Part shown: positions 24,787 to 37,280 of the stretch, piece by piece
How the letters are laid out: the number at the start of each line of letters is the position of its first letter
Position numbering within the stretch: position 1 is the stretch's first letter
Assembly (NCBI RefSeq): GCF_002443255.2
Contig: NW_019211455.1
Span: forward strand, 59,210,764-59,274,763
DNA from: Varroa destructor
Taxonomy: Eukaryota; Arthropoda; Arachnida; Mesostigmata; Varroidae
Reading direction: 5' to 3'
DNA: 64,000 nucleotides
Translations under genes and position numbers: made by a program
The notes under the pieces: model-generated
Told to the model about the DNA's origin: nothing
Seen by the model: only the letters and a program-made list of their open reading frames with translations
The model's database searches: none

Positions 24787-27379
24787 GATTTTGAAAATTT
24801 GTAAGTGCTTACTCTTCGCGGTAAAATGTTAAACAATCCACGTATAGGACTTGCTAAATAAGGCGCATCATCATGCTACCTTTCTATAGCACTTGTTAGC
24901 TACAAGCAATCTGTTAGGGCATGTTCCTTAAAGCCCTAGCTGTTATATGTTTTAGCACCCTTGCAGCTGTTCCCAATGCACTCTGTCTAGTTTTTTATTG
25001 TGCCTGAGAGTAATTTCGTAATTATCAAAACTTAATCATTCTTCATAAATAATTTGTTGTGGTTATGTCTGCCAGAATGTTTTCGCTATGTTGTACACAG
25101 TAGGCCCACTGATTCTTCTTAGAAGACACTTGCAGTAAAGTAGAGGATTGTGAATGTACAACGTAAAGTTGTATTGGAGCTTGTATCATGTATGGGAATC
25201 ACATCATTGCTAGTTCAAGCTAAAATCCACAATTTCTCTAAGTTTAATTGAACTTTACAATGCTGATGATTAAAATTTTTGCCTGCGTCAATATCAGTGT
25301 GTGCTGTACTTTAAACATACTTTTGGGGTATCCTGCCGTATAGTCATAAATGAATATCAAAAATGTTGTAAGAACATAAGCAATAGTTAAGTCTTGTATT
25401 GTATTAAGGGGTTGGAACCTGGTATGCCTGAATTTTCTATAGCAACATTGAGCCGTCAAAGTTGTGGATTGTCTTTATCCATGTGTTAACTATTTATTTT
25501 CAATCCGCTGAGCTGGGTGTCATTGTCTCAAGTTTTGAATGTGTGCTGAACAGCATTGAAAGGCATACCTATGAATAGAAATACTATCAGTGTAAAAATA
25601 ATTTTAAATAATATGAGATAGTATCGAGTACGTAGCGCTCTCACCTTCAAAAATAACCGTCGTGAAAGAAGAAAGGTGAAAAACACACTTTTTTCTTTAT
25701 TTCGTCGTAGGTCGTATAACATCTATCGTGCCACATGTCTGCTATAATACATTTTATTGCTTGTTATAGACTTTGCATCATTGATTTGTCAGCTTTTTAA
25801 AGAGTTTGTAAAACCTGTAGATGTTTTGCGACATCTCGACTTGAACCCGTTAAAGCCGCACAAACCTTGGATAGTCTGAGGCATCAGTTTATGTACTCGA
25901 GTTAGAGCTTATAATCCGTTATTTCACCTTTCTTTACTGACAAATCTCTAAAGGTCGTATTCACTTTCAATTGTAGTTATATGCGACGTCAAACCACAAT
26001 CGTAAGTAAAGATCGCGGTGAACGCGGAGAACGTTATTAAAAAGAAGAGTACGACACACCGTACCAAGAAGTTGTTCGCCTAATTTGCCCGACTTCGCTT
26101 ATAATTCGCTTTGAGATACAAAACTGCATTGTTAAAAACCGTCAGCTCAGTTCTCTCTTCCGGGCCATCAACAAAACGCGGCTTAGACTTCCTCGCCTAT
26201 TTCGAAAAAGGAAACGAATGTAATGAGGACGCACGCAAGCGATTTTTTTCGCTTCCGCCCTTTTGCTCTCCAAGTGCCTCCATTTTACATTTTTATTTAG
26301 TGGTCGTAAAATCAGCGAGGTAGAGTTTCTCGGATAAAAAATGCACGTTTTAGATGAATATGCCTATATGGAAACTACAGAGCGAATGACCGATTCATAT
26401 CACGAGCATGCAACGCGGTAAAAAATCGCAGGGCTGAAGAGTAAAGGCCAGGCATCTTAAGAAACGCAGCAGACAGAACGTTGTCGCGGAGGGACAGCAG
26501 GGTTAATGATGCACTAGAAAAAAAGCGGCACAGAAGCGTGATTTGCGTCAAACTTTAATAACTTGACGCATTCTCTATTGCCTGACCTCCGACGTTAACA
26601 TTTGCTGCTTACTTTCTTATTGCCATTATCGTCATATACAAAATTTCGTTTCAGAACGGTCTACGGTCTGAATACTCAATTCACTATGATGAGTTGTTTG
26701 CTTCTCTTTGTATACTGACCCGAATCTCTTCGAGGTCAATATTATCGTTGCATCATCTATGGTGCGACGAACCTAATTGCATTAAGAAAATATATCATAA
26801 TAATTTATTATTAAACCTAACCAAAATAATATAAGGGGTTTTTATTGCGCTTCTTTTTGTTTGGACGTAGATAAGCGTTTAATCACTTCGTACGCACTAA
26901 AATAATGCCAAAGAAATGCAATTTTATCTTGACGCGAACAAGCTCTCACTAGTCAAACTTCTATTAATCCCGTCGTTATTTTTAATTTGTCGTTCTCCAA
27001 CGCATACATTAGTATCTACTGCCAGCATACTGGTCGCGGTCTAAATTAATTGTTTAAGCGTCTTAAACGGTGCCCGCTCAATGATGGAGAAGTCGAATAT
27101 GACGTAAGTAGCAGAAATGGATGATAATAATAAAAATAAGGCCAGTTGAAGAATTATTTACACACGAAGCACTAGTAAATTATATTTGAAATGAAGGGCC
27201 TTTTGGCAATACCTGTTTTTAAGACGTAAGTATCTGTTTCCATAGTGTCTACCAAAAACTTAAACGATTTTAGTTTACGGGTCGCAATCACAGATTATAC
27301 ATGAAAAGAGGTAATATAAACATATCTTTTTGCTAACTACTTGTAAGGGTGCCATTAATTATGAAGTGTTCTAAACGGC
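24787..27379. other. Non-coding, nothing assigned
   Basis: Short frames at 25,244-25,459 (-), 25,528-25,722 (-) and 26,111-26,323 (+) resemble nothing. A somewhat GC-richer stretch at about 26,000-26,600 has no identifiable content. Confidence 0.55.
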
Positions 27380-27477
27380 AGCGGATGAAAACCGGTTTCC
27401 CTTATTCACTTTGTGCTTTTCGCAAAACCATGCCTTAGCTATTCACTGCGTTGCTTTCCATCAGTGTGACGTTAGTG

Positions 27478-27942
27478 CTAATTCGAAAAGTTAGTCTCAA
27501 GCGGCGCTACTAGAAAGCCAGTGACGGCAGCCGTAACAGTCGCACCAACGGCAACAATGACTGTGGCCTCAGTAGCAAATACAGTGTCCTCATCATTCGG
27601 CTTACCCTTCATGCTTCTCGTAACCAGATTTGCATAATCTATTCCAGAATGCGTCTTCTCCCGTTTCGCTATTTCTTGCCGCCCGTTTCTACTGACTTGT
27701 TCTTCCTGATTTTTCCATCGTCGAGGCCGTCGCTGCCGCCGCATATGTCGGTATATTGTCTTGTGCACTTTCAATATCCCAACAGGTGTAGTTGTGTGAA
27801 GTGGGCGTGAGACCGAAAAGGTCGAGTTTCTATCTGAGGGATGGAGATAAAACGAAAACAATTTAAGTGGCCATCTTCTGCGGACTAGCGACAATGAGAC
27901 GGCTGATTGTTGTTGCTTTTTCATACTTAAAGCTAAAGCCAC
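27478..27942 (-). CDS. Unassigned open frame, 154 codons, in a GC-rich island
   Basis: A minus-strand frame starting with ATG. The predicted protein begins with a KKQQQ run and is basic through the middle (RRQRRPRR near residues 68-75). It ends in an Ala/Val/Thr-rich hydrophobic stretch (roughly residues 125-148) that could be a membrane segment. Sampled lines of the island contain 121 G/C in 240 bases, about 50%, where stop codons are rarer and long frames arise more easily. I recognise no domain and see no partner gene. It may be a real small gene or exon, or a compositional artefact. Confidence 0.2.
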   Translation of the reverse strand: MALALSMKKQQQSAVSLSLVRRRWPLKLFSFYLHPSDRNSTFSVSRPLHTTTPVGILKVHKTIYRHMRRQRRPRRWKNQEEQVSRNGRQEIAKREKTHSGIDYANLVTRSMKGKPNDEDTVFATEATVIVAVGATVTAAVTGFLVAPLETNFSN

Positions 27943-28749
27943 ATTTCTTGTGGCTGCCAGATGTAAAGCAAACGACCATTTCGGCGTTAGAAGGTGTTCT
28001 CATAGCGACTGTGAGCGTCTTGTAGTAGTTCGCTACGTGGCCTAAAGAAAATCCCTTAACATAATTTTCTTGGGTTTTTAGGGACTGCAGCAGCGTGTTT
28101 GTGCCAGGCTTTTAGGCTTTACATAGAACTTTTTCCAGATATTTTTCTAACCTCTTGCACTAACACAGCAGAAGTGTGAACCAGTTAGTATAATAAACCA
28201 TTTGAAATAATTTTATTCATTTAGATATTTAGCTACATATGATTTTTATTAGTCATCACATTTCGGGCGTCGTAACGGCAATTATTCACCATCATGCAAA
28301 TGATGACAAATGTTCTGCAAATAGTGTTAAAATTCTTGTTCTGAGGAATATGGTTTGCCCATATGTAATTTTATTAAAGGTAGCTTATATTGAAATGCGT
28401 ACTCGATCGATCGAATCTCTAATCTAAGAGACGCAACCGATAAGCTAGCTCAGAGAAACATATCTATACAATTTTAATGTATAAATGAGGCGTATGAGAT
28501 ATTTATTAGTCTATGTCTATTTATGCTAAAACTATCATGTTTTGTATTTTCTCTCTATTGTCCTATATATAGTTATGATTGTTAGAAGGTACCGCAAGTA
28601 TACGGCTTCAAAGAATAGCATTATAAGGGTCTAAAATGTATCATGCTGCTGTATGTATATGGACATATATAGCTATCTTTTTTTAGAAGGAATGGTTGGA
28701 TGGCTAGTCATGCAGATATCTTGATGAGCTGACTCGTCACATGTATAGT

Positions 28750-29750
28750 TGATTGGACGTTGTCGCCGTAATCGGCGTTTGACGAACCTCGGCCGTAGAG
28801 GTGGATCGAAGACTTTGAATCTCTAGGTGAGGATCACAGACAGATGATACCAAGAGGCTAACAGCATCTGCAAAGAGCGCTTCGAGTCTGGTTTAGTTTG
28901 CACACCTTCCAGAATGAACTATACGACCCCTTTCTTCCTGAAAAAACCGGGACGCTTCAGTCGTTGTTATACCCTTACAGGAGGGACGGGAAGACGTTCC
29001 GAAAATTTATGCCTGCTAAAAGAGAAGCGCTGTATGAATTGAGAACTCAACGTGAATTTAGAGTGTTAATGGCTAACATTGAAACCCCACTGAGCCGGCT
29101 ATCTTCGCAGCTTTATCACAACGGCAAAAGTCTATTCCTACGCCGAGTTAATTCAGAGTCGTTGGAGACTATACATCTAAGTGGCTCGACTTACTTCAGG
29201 AGGCATTCCCGGAGAGAGAATACCTGTCGCTGTTTCGCGAGAGGGCATTTCAAGCCGCGCCCGTCGGTTGCGCTTATTAAAACACGGCCAATCAGAATGG
29301 CGGGCTTCATCTGTGTCGGCATAATGAGGTTTGAAAACCGTATTGCAGATCCGCAAATTTGGTTATCCGTCATTAAAAATACTATCTTTAGTGCTGTAGT
29401 CGGGGCGCACCAACTAGCTAATGGGATCACTCTCTACGATGACACGCTATGTCGGACTACTACTAGGAGATTGCGACCAGTCTCCTCAAATCGACAGGAG
29501 CCATAATGTTTTCAGTTCGTCATTGAAATCATACGGACGTAAACAGAACCGTATGCTGACTGATGACATACTATTTTACGGAGAAAGGGATAGGGGTTAG
29601 AGCACGTGCGTCCGAACGTAGCTGTAACATCAAAGACCAACAGTTGATCCACTAGCTAATGGGCTTTGGAGGCATTGGGCTGTTCCCAATGAAACCGAGT
29701 AGTGCGACATCGGCCGCAAATATAAAGAAACTGTGAAATCTCCGAACAAC
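28750..29750. other. GC-rich island around the longest open frame
   Basis: This block is about 47% G+C with abrupt AT-rich flanks. A small CGCCG-TAAT-CGGCG stem-loop lies at 28,764-28,777 near its left edge. It may be an exon cluster, a regulatory island or a GC-rich mobile-element remnant. Confidence 0.35.
28862..29506 (+). CDS. Longest open frame of the window (~214 codons), function unknown
   Basis: The frame is open from just after a TAA at 28,859-28,861 to the TAA at 29,504-29,506. No ATG lies near its start: the first likely initiator (28,898) is TTG. That fits an internal exon or a decayed coding sequence better than a complete gene. The ten lines 28,921-29,520 contain 281 G/C in 600 bases, about 47%, well above background. 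The product would be basic, with YDPFLPEK near residue 9 and RRHSRREN near residue 100, counted from the TTG. It matches no transposase, reverse transcriptase or host family I could recall. A 79-codon frame is open antisense (29,191-29,430). By a rough estimate a frame this long is unlikely but not impossible by chance at this composition. Confidence 0.28.
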   Translation, partial: QHLQRALRVWFSLHTFQNELYDPFLPEKTGTLQSLLYPYRRDGKTFRKFMPAKREALYELRTQREFRVLMANIETPLSRLSSQLYHNGKSLFLRRVNSESLETIHLSGSTYFRRHSRRENTCRCFARGHFKPRPSVALIKTRPIRMAGFICVGIMRFENRIADPQIWLSVIKNTIFSAVVGAHQLANGITLYDDTLCRTTTRRLRPVSSNRQEP

Positions 29751-31490
29751 TTTACTAAAGAACCGAGACTCGGTTGAGAGATAGCATGGATGAAAATTGA
29801 CTAAGTAAAAAAAAGGTTATATGACGCCCTACTTTTTTCTTGACATATCTAATCCAGTTCTACCTGATTTGGCGTTTGAAACAACTACGAACAAATAGGT
29901 TTTTTTTAACTGAGGTCAATGAATAAATTTCTCGATATGGATCAGTTATATATGTTCAGACTAAGATGGTTTGATGCAGCTATTCATTTGCGCTTTATAA
30001 AGCCGCTTACGTTTTTTTTTTTTGTCAAACGTATACCATAATTTAGCCTACTGTTCAGAATAGACTCAGCGATGCTTTCTATGCCATGTAAATTTATGTT
30101 CTAAATGTAAATTCCATCCTCTTAGCTGATATACTATTGAAAATCCAAATAAAAAATCCATCCAAAGCGTAGTGTGCGTAATCCTAATTTGTCGCCTCTG
30201 TGACGTATAATCAGGTTCCTTTTAATTTCCAACTCGGAAGATGTGATGACTAATTTTTTTCTTGATTACAGTAATTTCGTTTATACATACAGGCGAGTTG
30301 TTGACACTAATAACATTAGGACGTGAATATCGCACATAGGGGTTAGGTTTTCGGTTGTAGAGAGGACCCAGTTAATATGAGCGTGATTCGCAAGATCTTT
30401 TCTGCTGTTTTTCTCTTTCCTACCCTTTGGCTCGCTTTGTAGGGGCCTCTCCTGTCGCGCGCTGGCAGCCTTACTTTCCCGTCACAATTGCCCGATCGTC
30501 CTCTTATTCTGACGCCTATGAGAACTCCACTGATTAATTAACAAATTCATATGAGTTTTTGCGCTTCCCTCCTCACAATGCGCCATATGGTTACCGTTGC
30601 AACTACTGAACGACCGAGAACTTTGCAGTGCTTCAGAGTCGCCTCTCTCGATCTTGGCATTCACTTCGCTTGGATTTGCTTTGTTCTCATTTGCATGTTT
30701 TGTTGTAAATTAACTAGAAGTGGCTGAAATAAGGGCGGGCAAAAGAGAGATTAAGAAGGAAGATCCGTATGTCACAGCTGTACAGCACCTGCATTTTGTG
30801 TGCGCTTATATGCGACTGTTTGTAGATGTATGCAGTTGCGTGAACGTGCATGTATCTTTTTACAAGCGCGTGGGTGTCTAACGCACTGAACAGTTTTGAT
30901 AGGATTATGCTTACACATAGATATGTATAAATATATTAAATACTAAAGAGAAAATTTACTTTAAACTGTGCCTTCAATAACTTATATGAGTGCAGTTGTT
31001 GAAAGCCCCAGGGAGTTGAAAAAGTACTTTTAAAAACTGATGGAAGTTTGTCTTTTCTGCTTCCCACGTTTTCCCTTAGTTAAACAAAAAATACATTAGC
31101 CTTATTAAACCTGTTCAATTCAACTTATTAGCGTTCTTGACCTTAGGCACTAAATCATCGTATTCAACATCTTTAACATAACTCGCTTCCCGGTTCGATC
31201 AGTTTCCCTTTACCACTACCAATCAAAAAATTGTTTTGTCTTTTTTTAAGACAAAGCTTGCTCGTTGGCAACGAGAAGCTTACAACAGGGAGCGTAGCTC
31301 GCAACTGATATCTGCCAATATCGTATACGTCTCTGTTAAGCTCAGTTTGCATTAAAAACTAAATATTTCGCGTTTTATGTATTCCATTAGGCGACCCCCA
31401 TTTGGGACCTAATGTATAAGCATCAGTCTCTTTCGATTGAAGTAAGTCGCTTCGAATTTGTTTTAATGAAAGTATCAGATTGCTAGTTGA
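29751..31490. other. Non-coding, nothing assigned
   Basis: Contains a T12 homopolymer and a mildly GC-richer, CT-rich patch at about 30,400-30,680 with a 60-codon minus frame (30,482-30,664) of no recognisable kind. Confidence 0.55.
30012..30023. repeat. T12 homopolymer
   Basis: Twelve consecutive T with no recognisable retroelement body beside it. Confidence 0.95.
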
Positions 31491-31492
31491 TG

Positions 31493-31565
31493 GCTTATTC
31501 AGCTCAGTGGCAATATGTTGTTTAGCGAGCTAAATGTATGATGTTGGTTCGAACCAGCCATGTTG
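31493..31565 (+). pseudogene. tRNA-like relic
   Basis: Box A (CAGCTCAGTGG, 31,500-31,510) and box B (GGTTCGAACC, 31,546-31,555) are spaced as in a functional tRNA, about 46 bases apart. A T-stem GTTGG/CCAGC can form, but it leaves a six-base T-loop where seven is standard. The anticodon arm is not convincing and the acceptor strands do not pair clearly. It is either a decayed tRNA gene or the head of a SINE. The 3' flank does not match the repeat at 13.3/34.9 kb. Confidence 0.45.
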
Positions 31566-34500
31566 CACACACCTATAGCTGGTTATTACCAATTTACAGG
31601 CTCTTGCGCGCAAATCACTTCCATTTTCGATTTACCACAGTCTATTTAACACAATCACTGTAAGGAAATAACAGCTGATACTACTCGATTTAAATAGCTT
31701 TTTGGAAGTGTTTCATGAAACTCTAAAGGTCGATCGAATTCCATCGATAAATTGTCTATTGAGAGGATTGTCTCATAGATTGTCTGCTCAATAAAAATTC
31801 TAAACCCGGTAAAACCCCTTAGAACAACTTCGTCGAAACAAAAATCGTCAGCACAATGCGTTCTATCCGAAAACAATCACCTGTTGCTAAATGTTCTCAC
31901 AATCCTCTGTGCGTCCCAATATTAGAACACTACGTGACTATGGCCGCACTGAATGAAAATTCAAATCGCAGACCCAGAAATCGACTACAATTGTGCTCTA
32001 AGTAGCAGGAACATCGCTACCTAGATATAATTACACTATACAGTTACAACTATAATACAGGTATTAAGTAAGTGCTTGAAAACAAACGGACGTCGAATGT
32101 CTGCATCTCATAAGGGCAGATGTGAATGGTTCAAGTGGTTACTTTGCTTTCAGTATTGTAATTCCCGATCCAATTTAATTGGGAATTAAATTCTATTGTT
32201 ACTACTAGACGTACTCAACTTACGGGAAATCCTCTTCATCGACCGAGATATTCTAGCTGTTCATCGAATAGACTCGTGCATTGGAGTGTTTACAATTTAA
32301 TAAAGATGGGTGTCCTATATAGAGGGTGCTTCAAAAGTCAACTTCAATCTTTAGAAAGTTTAGTAGACAAAACATGTTTATCACCGAACATTTGTATTCA
32401 TTTTAATGTTAAAATTTGAAATCCATGGAAAAAAGTAACTTAAGAGATAGCACCTCAGGGAATATGTGATTGTCTGAAAAATACTGCCCGCATAGAGAAA
32501 CCTAACGCATGCGCCTGTGGAGCAGAGTGTTCCTCATTCTTGAATATCAATTTAAACCATTGGTTGAAAATAGCTAGTAGTTATAAATAAAACAATGTTT
32601 TTTTATTTGTCTAGCTTTGAAATAAAATCATTCAAAATACCTTTGTATTATTGGAGGCCTTGAATTATGTATATAAAGCTAACCCTGCTGTTCCACCTAC
32701 GTCTATGCCGCTAACTAAAACGAGCAAAAATTAAAGAGTGTAACATATCTTTTAAGCATGATTGCGTATTTTGCCAGAGTCCGATAACTAGACTTGAATT
32801 AGGATCGGTTAACATCACAACACATGCTTTATTTAACGGCCGTTAATTATGACACAAATTTGGCACTTACAAAAAAAGTAATACGAATTTTCGAGTGCCT
32901 CGAACAGATAAATACTGTCTCAGTATAAGAGATTCTTACTTAGAGTATCTCCAAAATGTCAGGAAGTTTTGTGGATAAGGCTTCTCATTTGCCTCTATCA
33001 GAAGAAATCAAAACTTGCGAGGTTGAGCCGCCAAAGTGACTAAAAAAGGTACGCACAAAAAGATCAAAGTGTCCTGAGCCAGTTGGCCTTACAGTTTGAA
33101 GCCTATTCGGTAGATACAGCGAAGATCGAATAAAGAAACAGGGTTGTACGTCTTGAGCATATACATGGATTATTGGCAAATCGCATTACTCATTCTCAGT
33201 TTTCCAGCACATGAAGTATACGCCGTTGTGCGCCTTGCAATTCACTGCCTGCAGGAACAAAATCTATAAGCCTAACAACTGAGACGCCTCATCGAGAAGA
33301 ATTACTGCGCTAAAAAAGCTCACAGTGCTTAGTATCCAGATCGATTGTTAGGATCGAGACTTACAAAAAGTCTTAGATGGAGATCTTCTTTAGTGCACTA
33401 TCACTTTTCTGCGTCAAAACGTAATAGCATTCGCCAAATTAGAAGAAGCTAACGCCTTTCTTATTTCTGTGTGCGAATTGAAATAACCGTATACGTGATG
33501 CAATGTTAAGCCAGAATATTGACCATCTTCACCAAGCTTACATTTGAAGGGCGTAGCCACACGAGCTATACATGTTTTACAGTAGTAAGTTATTAATATT
33601 TCACCCCTCTTACAGCTCTGAAGGGAGCACTTCAATTGCAATAAACAAATGGTTAACAAATGTGCAAAAATACTACAAACATACGCAGAAAGGAAAAGTG
33701 CCATTTCTCAGTAGTTTTTATAGATTTATCCAAGCAAGTTTCACCATACAGGTGTACACCCTCTTTTAAGGTTGTGACGTCCTTTACTATTTGTGACTAC
33801 TTCGTCATCATGTTTACGGTTCATTGACGTCTGTTAAACAGAAAACACATGACGGAATTTAGCTCACGACTTTCAGAGAGATTTACATTTGGAAAAGCAA
33901 TCTACTGGTGAAAATAATTGTTAAGAAGGCACAGTATTGAATAAAAAAGTTACCAAAATACTTAAATTGAACATCGCTTAAAATATTTTTTATGACAGCA
34001 GAAGTGACTCACCTATTATACCTCTCTAAGTACTTCAGGAGTGTTAAGGTTAACATTCGCTTTTATAGAGAGAAACTACCGATCTCAATATGAGTACTCA
34101 CATTACTGATAATCACTACTGCATAGTTCTTGCATACATTCAAGCCAAGCCTGCTGACTTAAAAGTCAAATATTTTTATTTATGTATACCAAGTATTCGA
34201 CCTCTTAACCACTCTAATGATGGTTTTAAAAGACAAAGTGATAAACGTGATTCCTGTATTGAACCGACTGGTTAATTATGTGCAGCTCTATCGTAAAATT
34301 AACTGTTCATTTTGTCAGTACCACTTTAGCCGTATAAATGCAACCACATACAGATCCACTGGCACCCCCTGACGTAACTGATACAACAGGCAGGGCTGAC
34401 AGACGGCTATTCGTGCATGAAAGCAGTGTAGGCTGAAGCACTAGGCTTGCGTCTGCAGTATTTTTACCCACGAGAATTCCAGAGTCTAAAACTTAAACAG

Positions 34501-34904
34501 TTTTTTAAGGGGGAAAAAGATACCAGAAATATGAAGACGTCAAATGCACTTCCATTAACGCATCGATTTGTAATATCCATATATAATATATATTGTTTAT
34601 TAAAGAACAGGGGTACAAGCCTGAATGCAACCATCCGAATCATCATGTCTTTATCAACAGATCGAGCCAACCTATATACGATGATTGAATTCATATACTG
34701 AATTAGTTTTCAATCTGGTTTTCCTGTGTACGTTCTATGAACGTAAGCGCATTTTACCATGCTGCTTAAATGTTTTCCACTGCGTTGATTTATCTGATCT
34801 AAATTAAACTAGTCATATTACCCTAATATAGTAACTCCACGGAAAGCGTGTCAAAGAATACTTCTACTTACTGTTAGTGTAGGTGAATTTATATAGCGGG
34901 TTTC
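31566..34904. other. Non-coding; one weak retroelement trace
   Basis: A possible reverse-transcriptase trace at 32,440-32,545 is listed separately. Frames at 31,655-31,876 (-), 33,414-33,704 (-, 96 codons), 34,447-34,701 (+) and 34,464-34,694 (-) show no domain. A short inverted pair TAATTCCC/GGGAATTA lies at 32,159-32,188. Confidence 0.5.
32440..32545 (-). mobile_element. Weak reverse-transcriptase trace
   Basis: On the minus strand APQAHALG (from about 32,518) resembles the PQGS-LG turn of non-LTR reverse transcriptases. No other block is convincing. Treat as a hint only. Confidence 0.15.
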
Positions 34905-35050
34905 CCATCCTGTTAGTTCACAGAACGACTGGCTCTTAGCACGAGGCGAAGCGTATCTATGCCTGGGTTCGAACCAGAACCCAGACCACATCGTATCCTT
35001 AATATTAGCAAGTAAATACGTTACGCACTAAGCTACCTTATGGCTTTATC
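34905..35050 (-). mobile_element. tRNA-derived SINE-like repeat, copy 2
   Basis: The minus strand carries box A (TAGCTTAGTGCG, 35,024-35,035) and box B (GGTTCGAACCC, 34,965-34,975), about 60 bases apart, so some 16 bases longer than a tRNA. The region downstream of box B (34,933-34,975) aligns with copy 1 at 13,282-13,324 at 34 of 43 positions. The GTGGTC upstream of box B is also shared. The extra spacing relative to copy 1 points to an insertion here and a deletion there. The 3' end was not defined. Confidence 0.6.
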
Positions 35051-37280
35051 TGCTGCAAATAGTTGCATATATAAGTTAGGTTCGAGCATGAAGTAAATCG
35101 ACAATGTTTTGCCACTTATTTCACCAGAAGATGGGAGGCCAGTTTTAATTCTGTTTTATTACGTTACTTTGTTACGAACGATAGTGCAAACAAACAGGTG
35201 GAGCTGAAACAGACTTTTACTACACACAAAGCTAATAGTTGCACCTGGAGAGAACCGTGTGCAGCTTGTTGCCACATCACTCATGATCTTGGCTGGTCGG
35301 AAAATGGCATAGCTGTAAGGTTATGTTAGTCCATAATACTACGAAAAGAATAGTGTATTTTTTTTTAAGTCTCTTATCAGTTTCTTTGTGCGATCGTGGT
35401 TTTGTAAGGATGACATAGGAGGACTTCACAGACTGGAGACTTTCTCTATCCATCTCAACATATTCAGTTATGAGTGTACATAATGTTGTATTGTGCAATG
35501 AATATTTCGTGGCCCCAAAAAGCTTAAGTAAGCAGAAACAAACCTGAGAACAAAAGAAAACCTGTAGAAAAAACAATAAACAGAACAGTGCAATGTGTAA
35601 CCCCTAAGAGGAGAAGTGCTGATACTCCTCAAAAATTAAAAATGTCAACTCTTGAAACGCCTGCCAGCATAATTCACTTAGAGATTTAAAAACGTAGATT
35701 AAGTCTCGCTATAAATGGTACGATTGGAATACCTATATAACCTCGATGGTGACACAAACGTGTATTCAATCATTCCATCTATATATATATATATATATAT
35801 ATATGAAAAACGTCAAGTTGCAGTACAGTATAAGAATATGTTGCCGCCCCTCGAATGGACAACCATCGTAACGTTAAAATATGCTAGAATAATTGACTTT
35901 CAAAGCCATTTAGGGCTTTTTTCACCGATCTCTTCTCTGTTTTGAGATGCATAAGAGTCTTGACAGCTTCGTTTTCAATACTTAGCATCCACAAATTGTC
36001 CCCCTCAGTCGCTTTGCAACCTTTTAATTTCGAAGTTGCCGCTTACGAGGTGAGCTTTAGCATGATCCCATAGTGAAGACCTTGAACATTTAGAGGGAAC
36101 AAGGGTCTCTTTCTTCAAAAGGGCCGTAGGATTGCCCTCCAAGAAAGCCTGCTAAAATGGGATCGAACATTTGCGGAAGTTGATCTTGAATTCTAAGAAA
36201 CGGTTCGATGATAGCCGACACTTGGAAAGGACTCGAGTGGTCTAGCAGACACTCAGTGACGCGCTATGCAGTGCACGGCTTTCGCCAATCCCTATGCAGA
36301 GTTGACACATTTGAATATAGACAGACAATTTTGTGATCTGTCTCATACTTCCTGCCTGCAAGTTCAATCAATAATAACTGAAAAACAATAACACCATAAT
36401 GTAATGTATAATGCAATCATTAGTAGGTTTTAAACAAATAACCTCGTGAACTACTTCAGGCGAACCATTCAAAACACCGTGTTATAATACTACCTTTAGC
36501 CAGACTGGTGAAGCCGTCATATGCATAATACAAGGACAATATATAAAGTCAAGTTGGCTGAAGTTGTTTTAAATGTGTATATAGTGTTTGGAATGGTACC
36601 TGACAAATGCGAATAATTTAGTTTGATTGATTTGTTTTGAATGCATGTTTGTACAATATGTTGTCACGTTCAAATCAAAATTTTATTAGAATTATGACAA
36701 TAGCCTAACTTTCTAGGTGAATGTAACTCAACATTGATCTCGTCTGTAATCTGCATGTGTTTCTCGTATAACTCCAAATATTACTCGAATTTAAAAGCCT
36801 CATCGAGAAGGTGATTTGTGCTTAGTAGCTGAATAAGACGATTAATTTGATCTTGATTCGCTGCTGTAAGGCCTAATTTTCCAGTAGTTTCTTTACTCTG
36901 TTTCAAGCGTACGTGTTGTCAAGGTAAAACCCCACCGGCCCATGCAGAAGACAAATTGAAACAAGAAATCTACATTTTCCATTTTGATGATGAACAAACC
37001 AAAGAGAAATGATATTACACTTTGAAACGTACTAATAGCTAAACATGCAATTTATAGCATTTGTTCTTTTTCGATATGGATAGTAGATATATGCGGATAT
37101 ATACGTACTAATAATAAATCTTTTAATGTGGGTTGACTACACAGGAGACAGTATAGTGAGTTCCTAATATATCTGGTTAGTCAAAAAGCAGAACGGCAAG
37201 CAGAGGCTAACTCTTATATAACGAACACAGAAGCAAGTCTATCTCAACTACTACTTAGAAGCGGAGTTCATTTGTCTTTG
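35051..37280. other. Non-coding, nothing assigned apart from a microsatellite
   Basis: A 99-codon minus frame (35,277-35,576) and a frame through the microsatellite (35,715-35,945, +) have no domain. A moderately GC-rich patch at about 36,000-36,310 shows nothing nameable. Confidence 0.55.
35781..35804. repeat. (AT)12 microsatellite
   Basis: Twenty-four bases of uninterrupted AT, flanked by CCATCT and GAAAAA. Confidence 0.97.

Noticed and set aside
28441..28500. TAGCTCAGAGA resembling a tRNA box A
   Set aside because: No box B occurs at tRNA distance.
31655..31876. HCADDF in a minus-strand frame, like the YADD box of reverse transcriptases
   Set aside because: No PQG or other reverse-transcriptase block lies upstream in any frame.
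13141..35135. Shared TTCACCAGAA near both SINE copies (about 13,165 and 35,121)
   Set aside because: It lies on opposite sides of the element in the two copies, so it is not part of the repeat.
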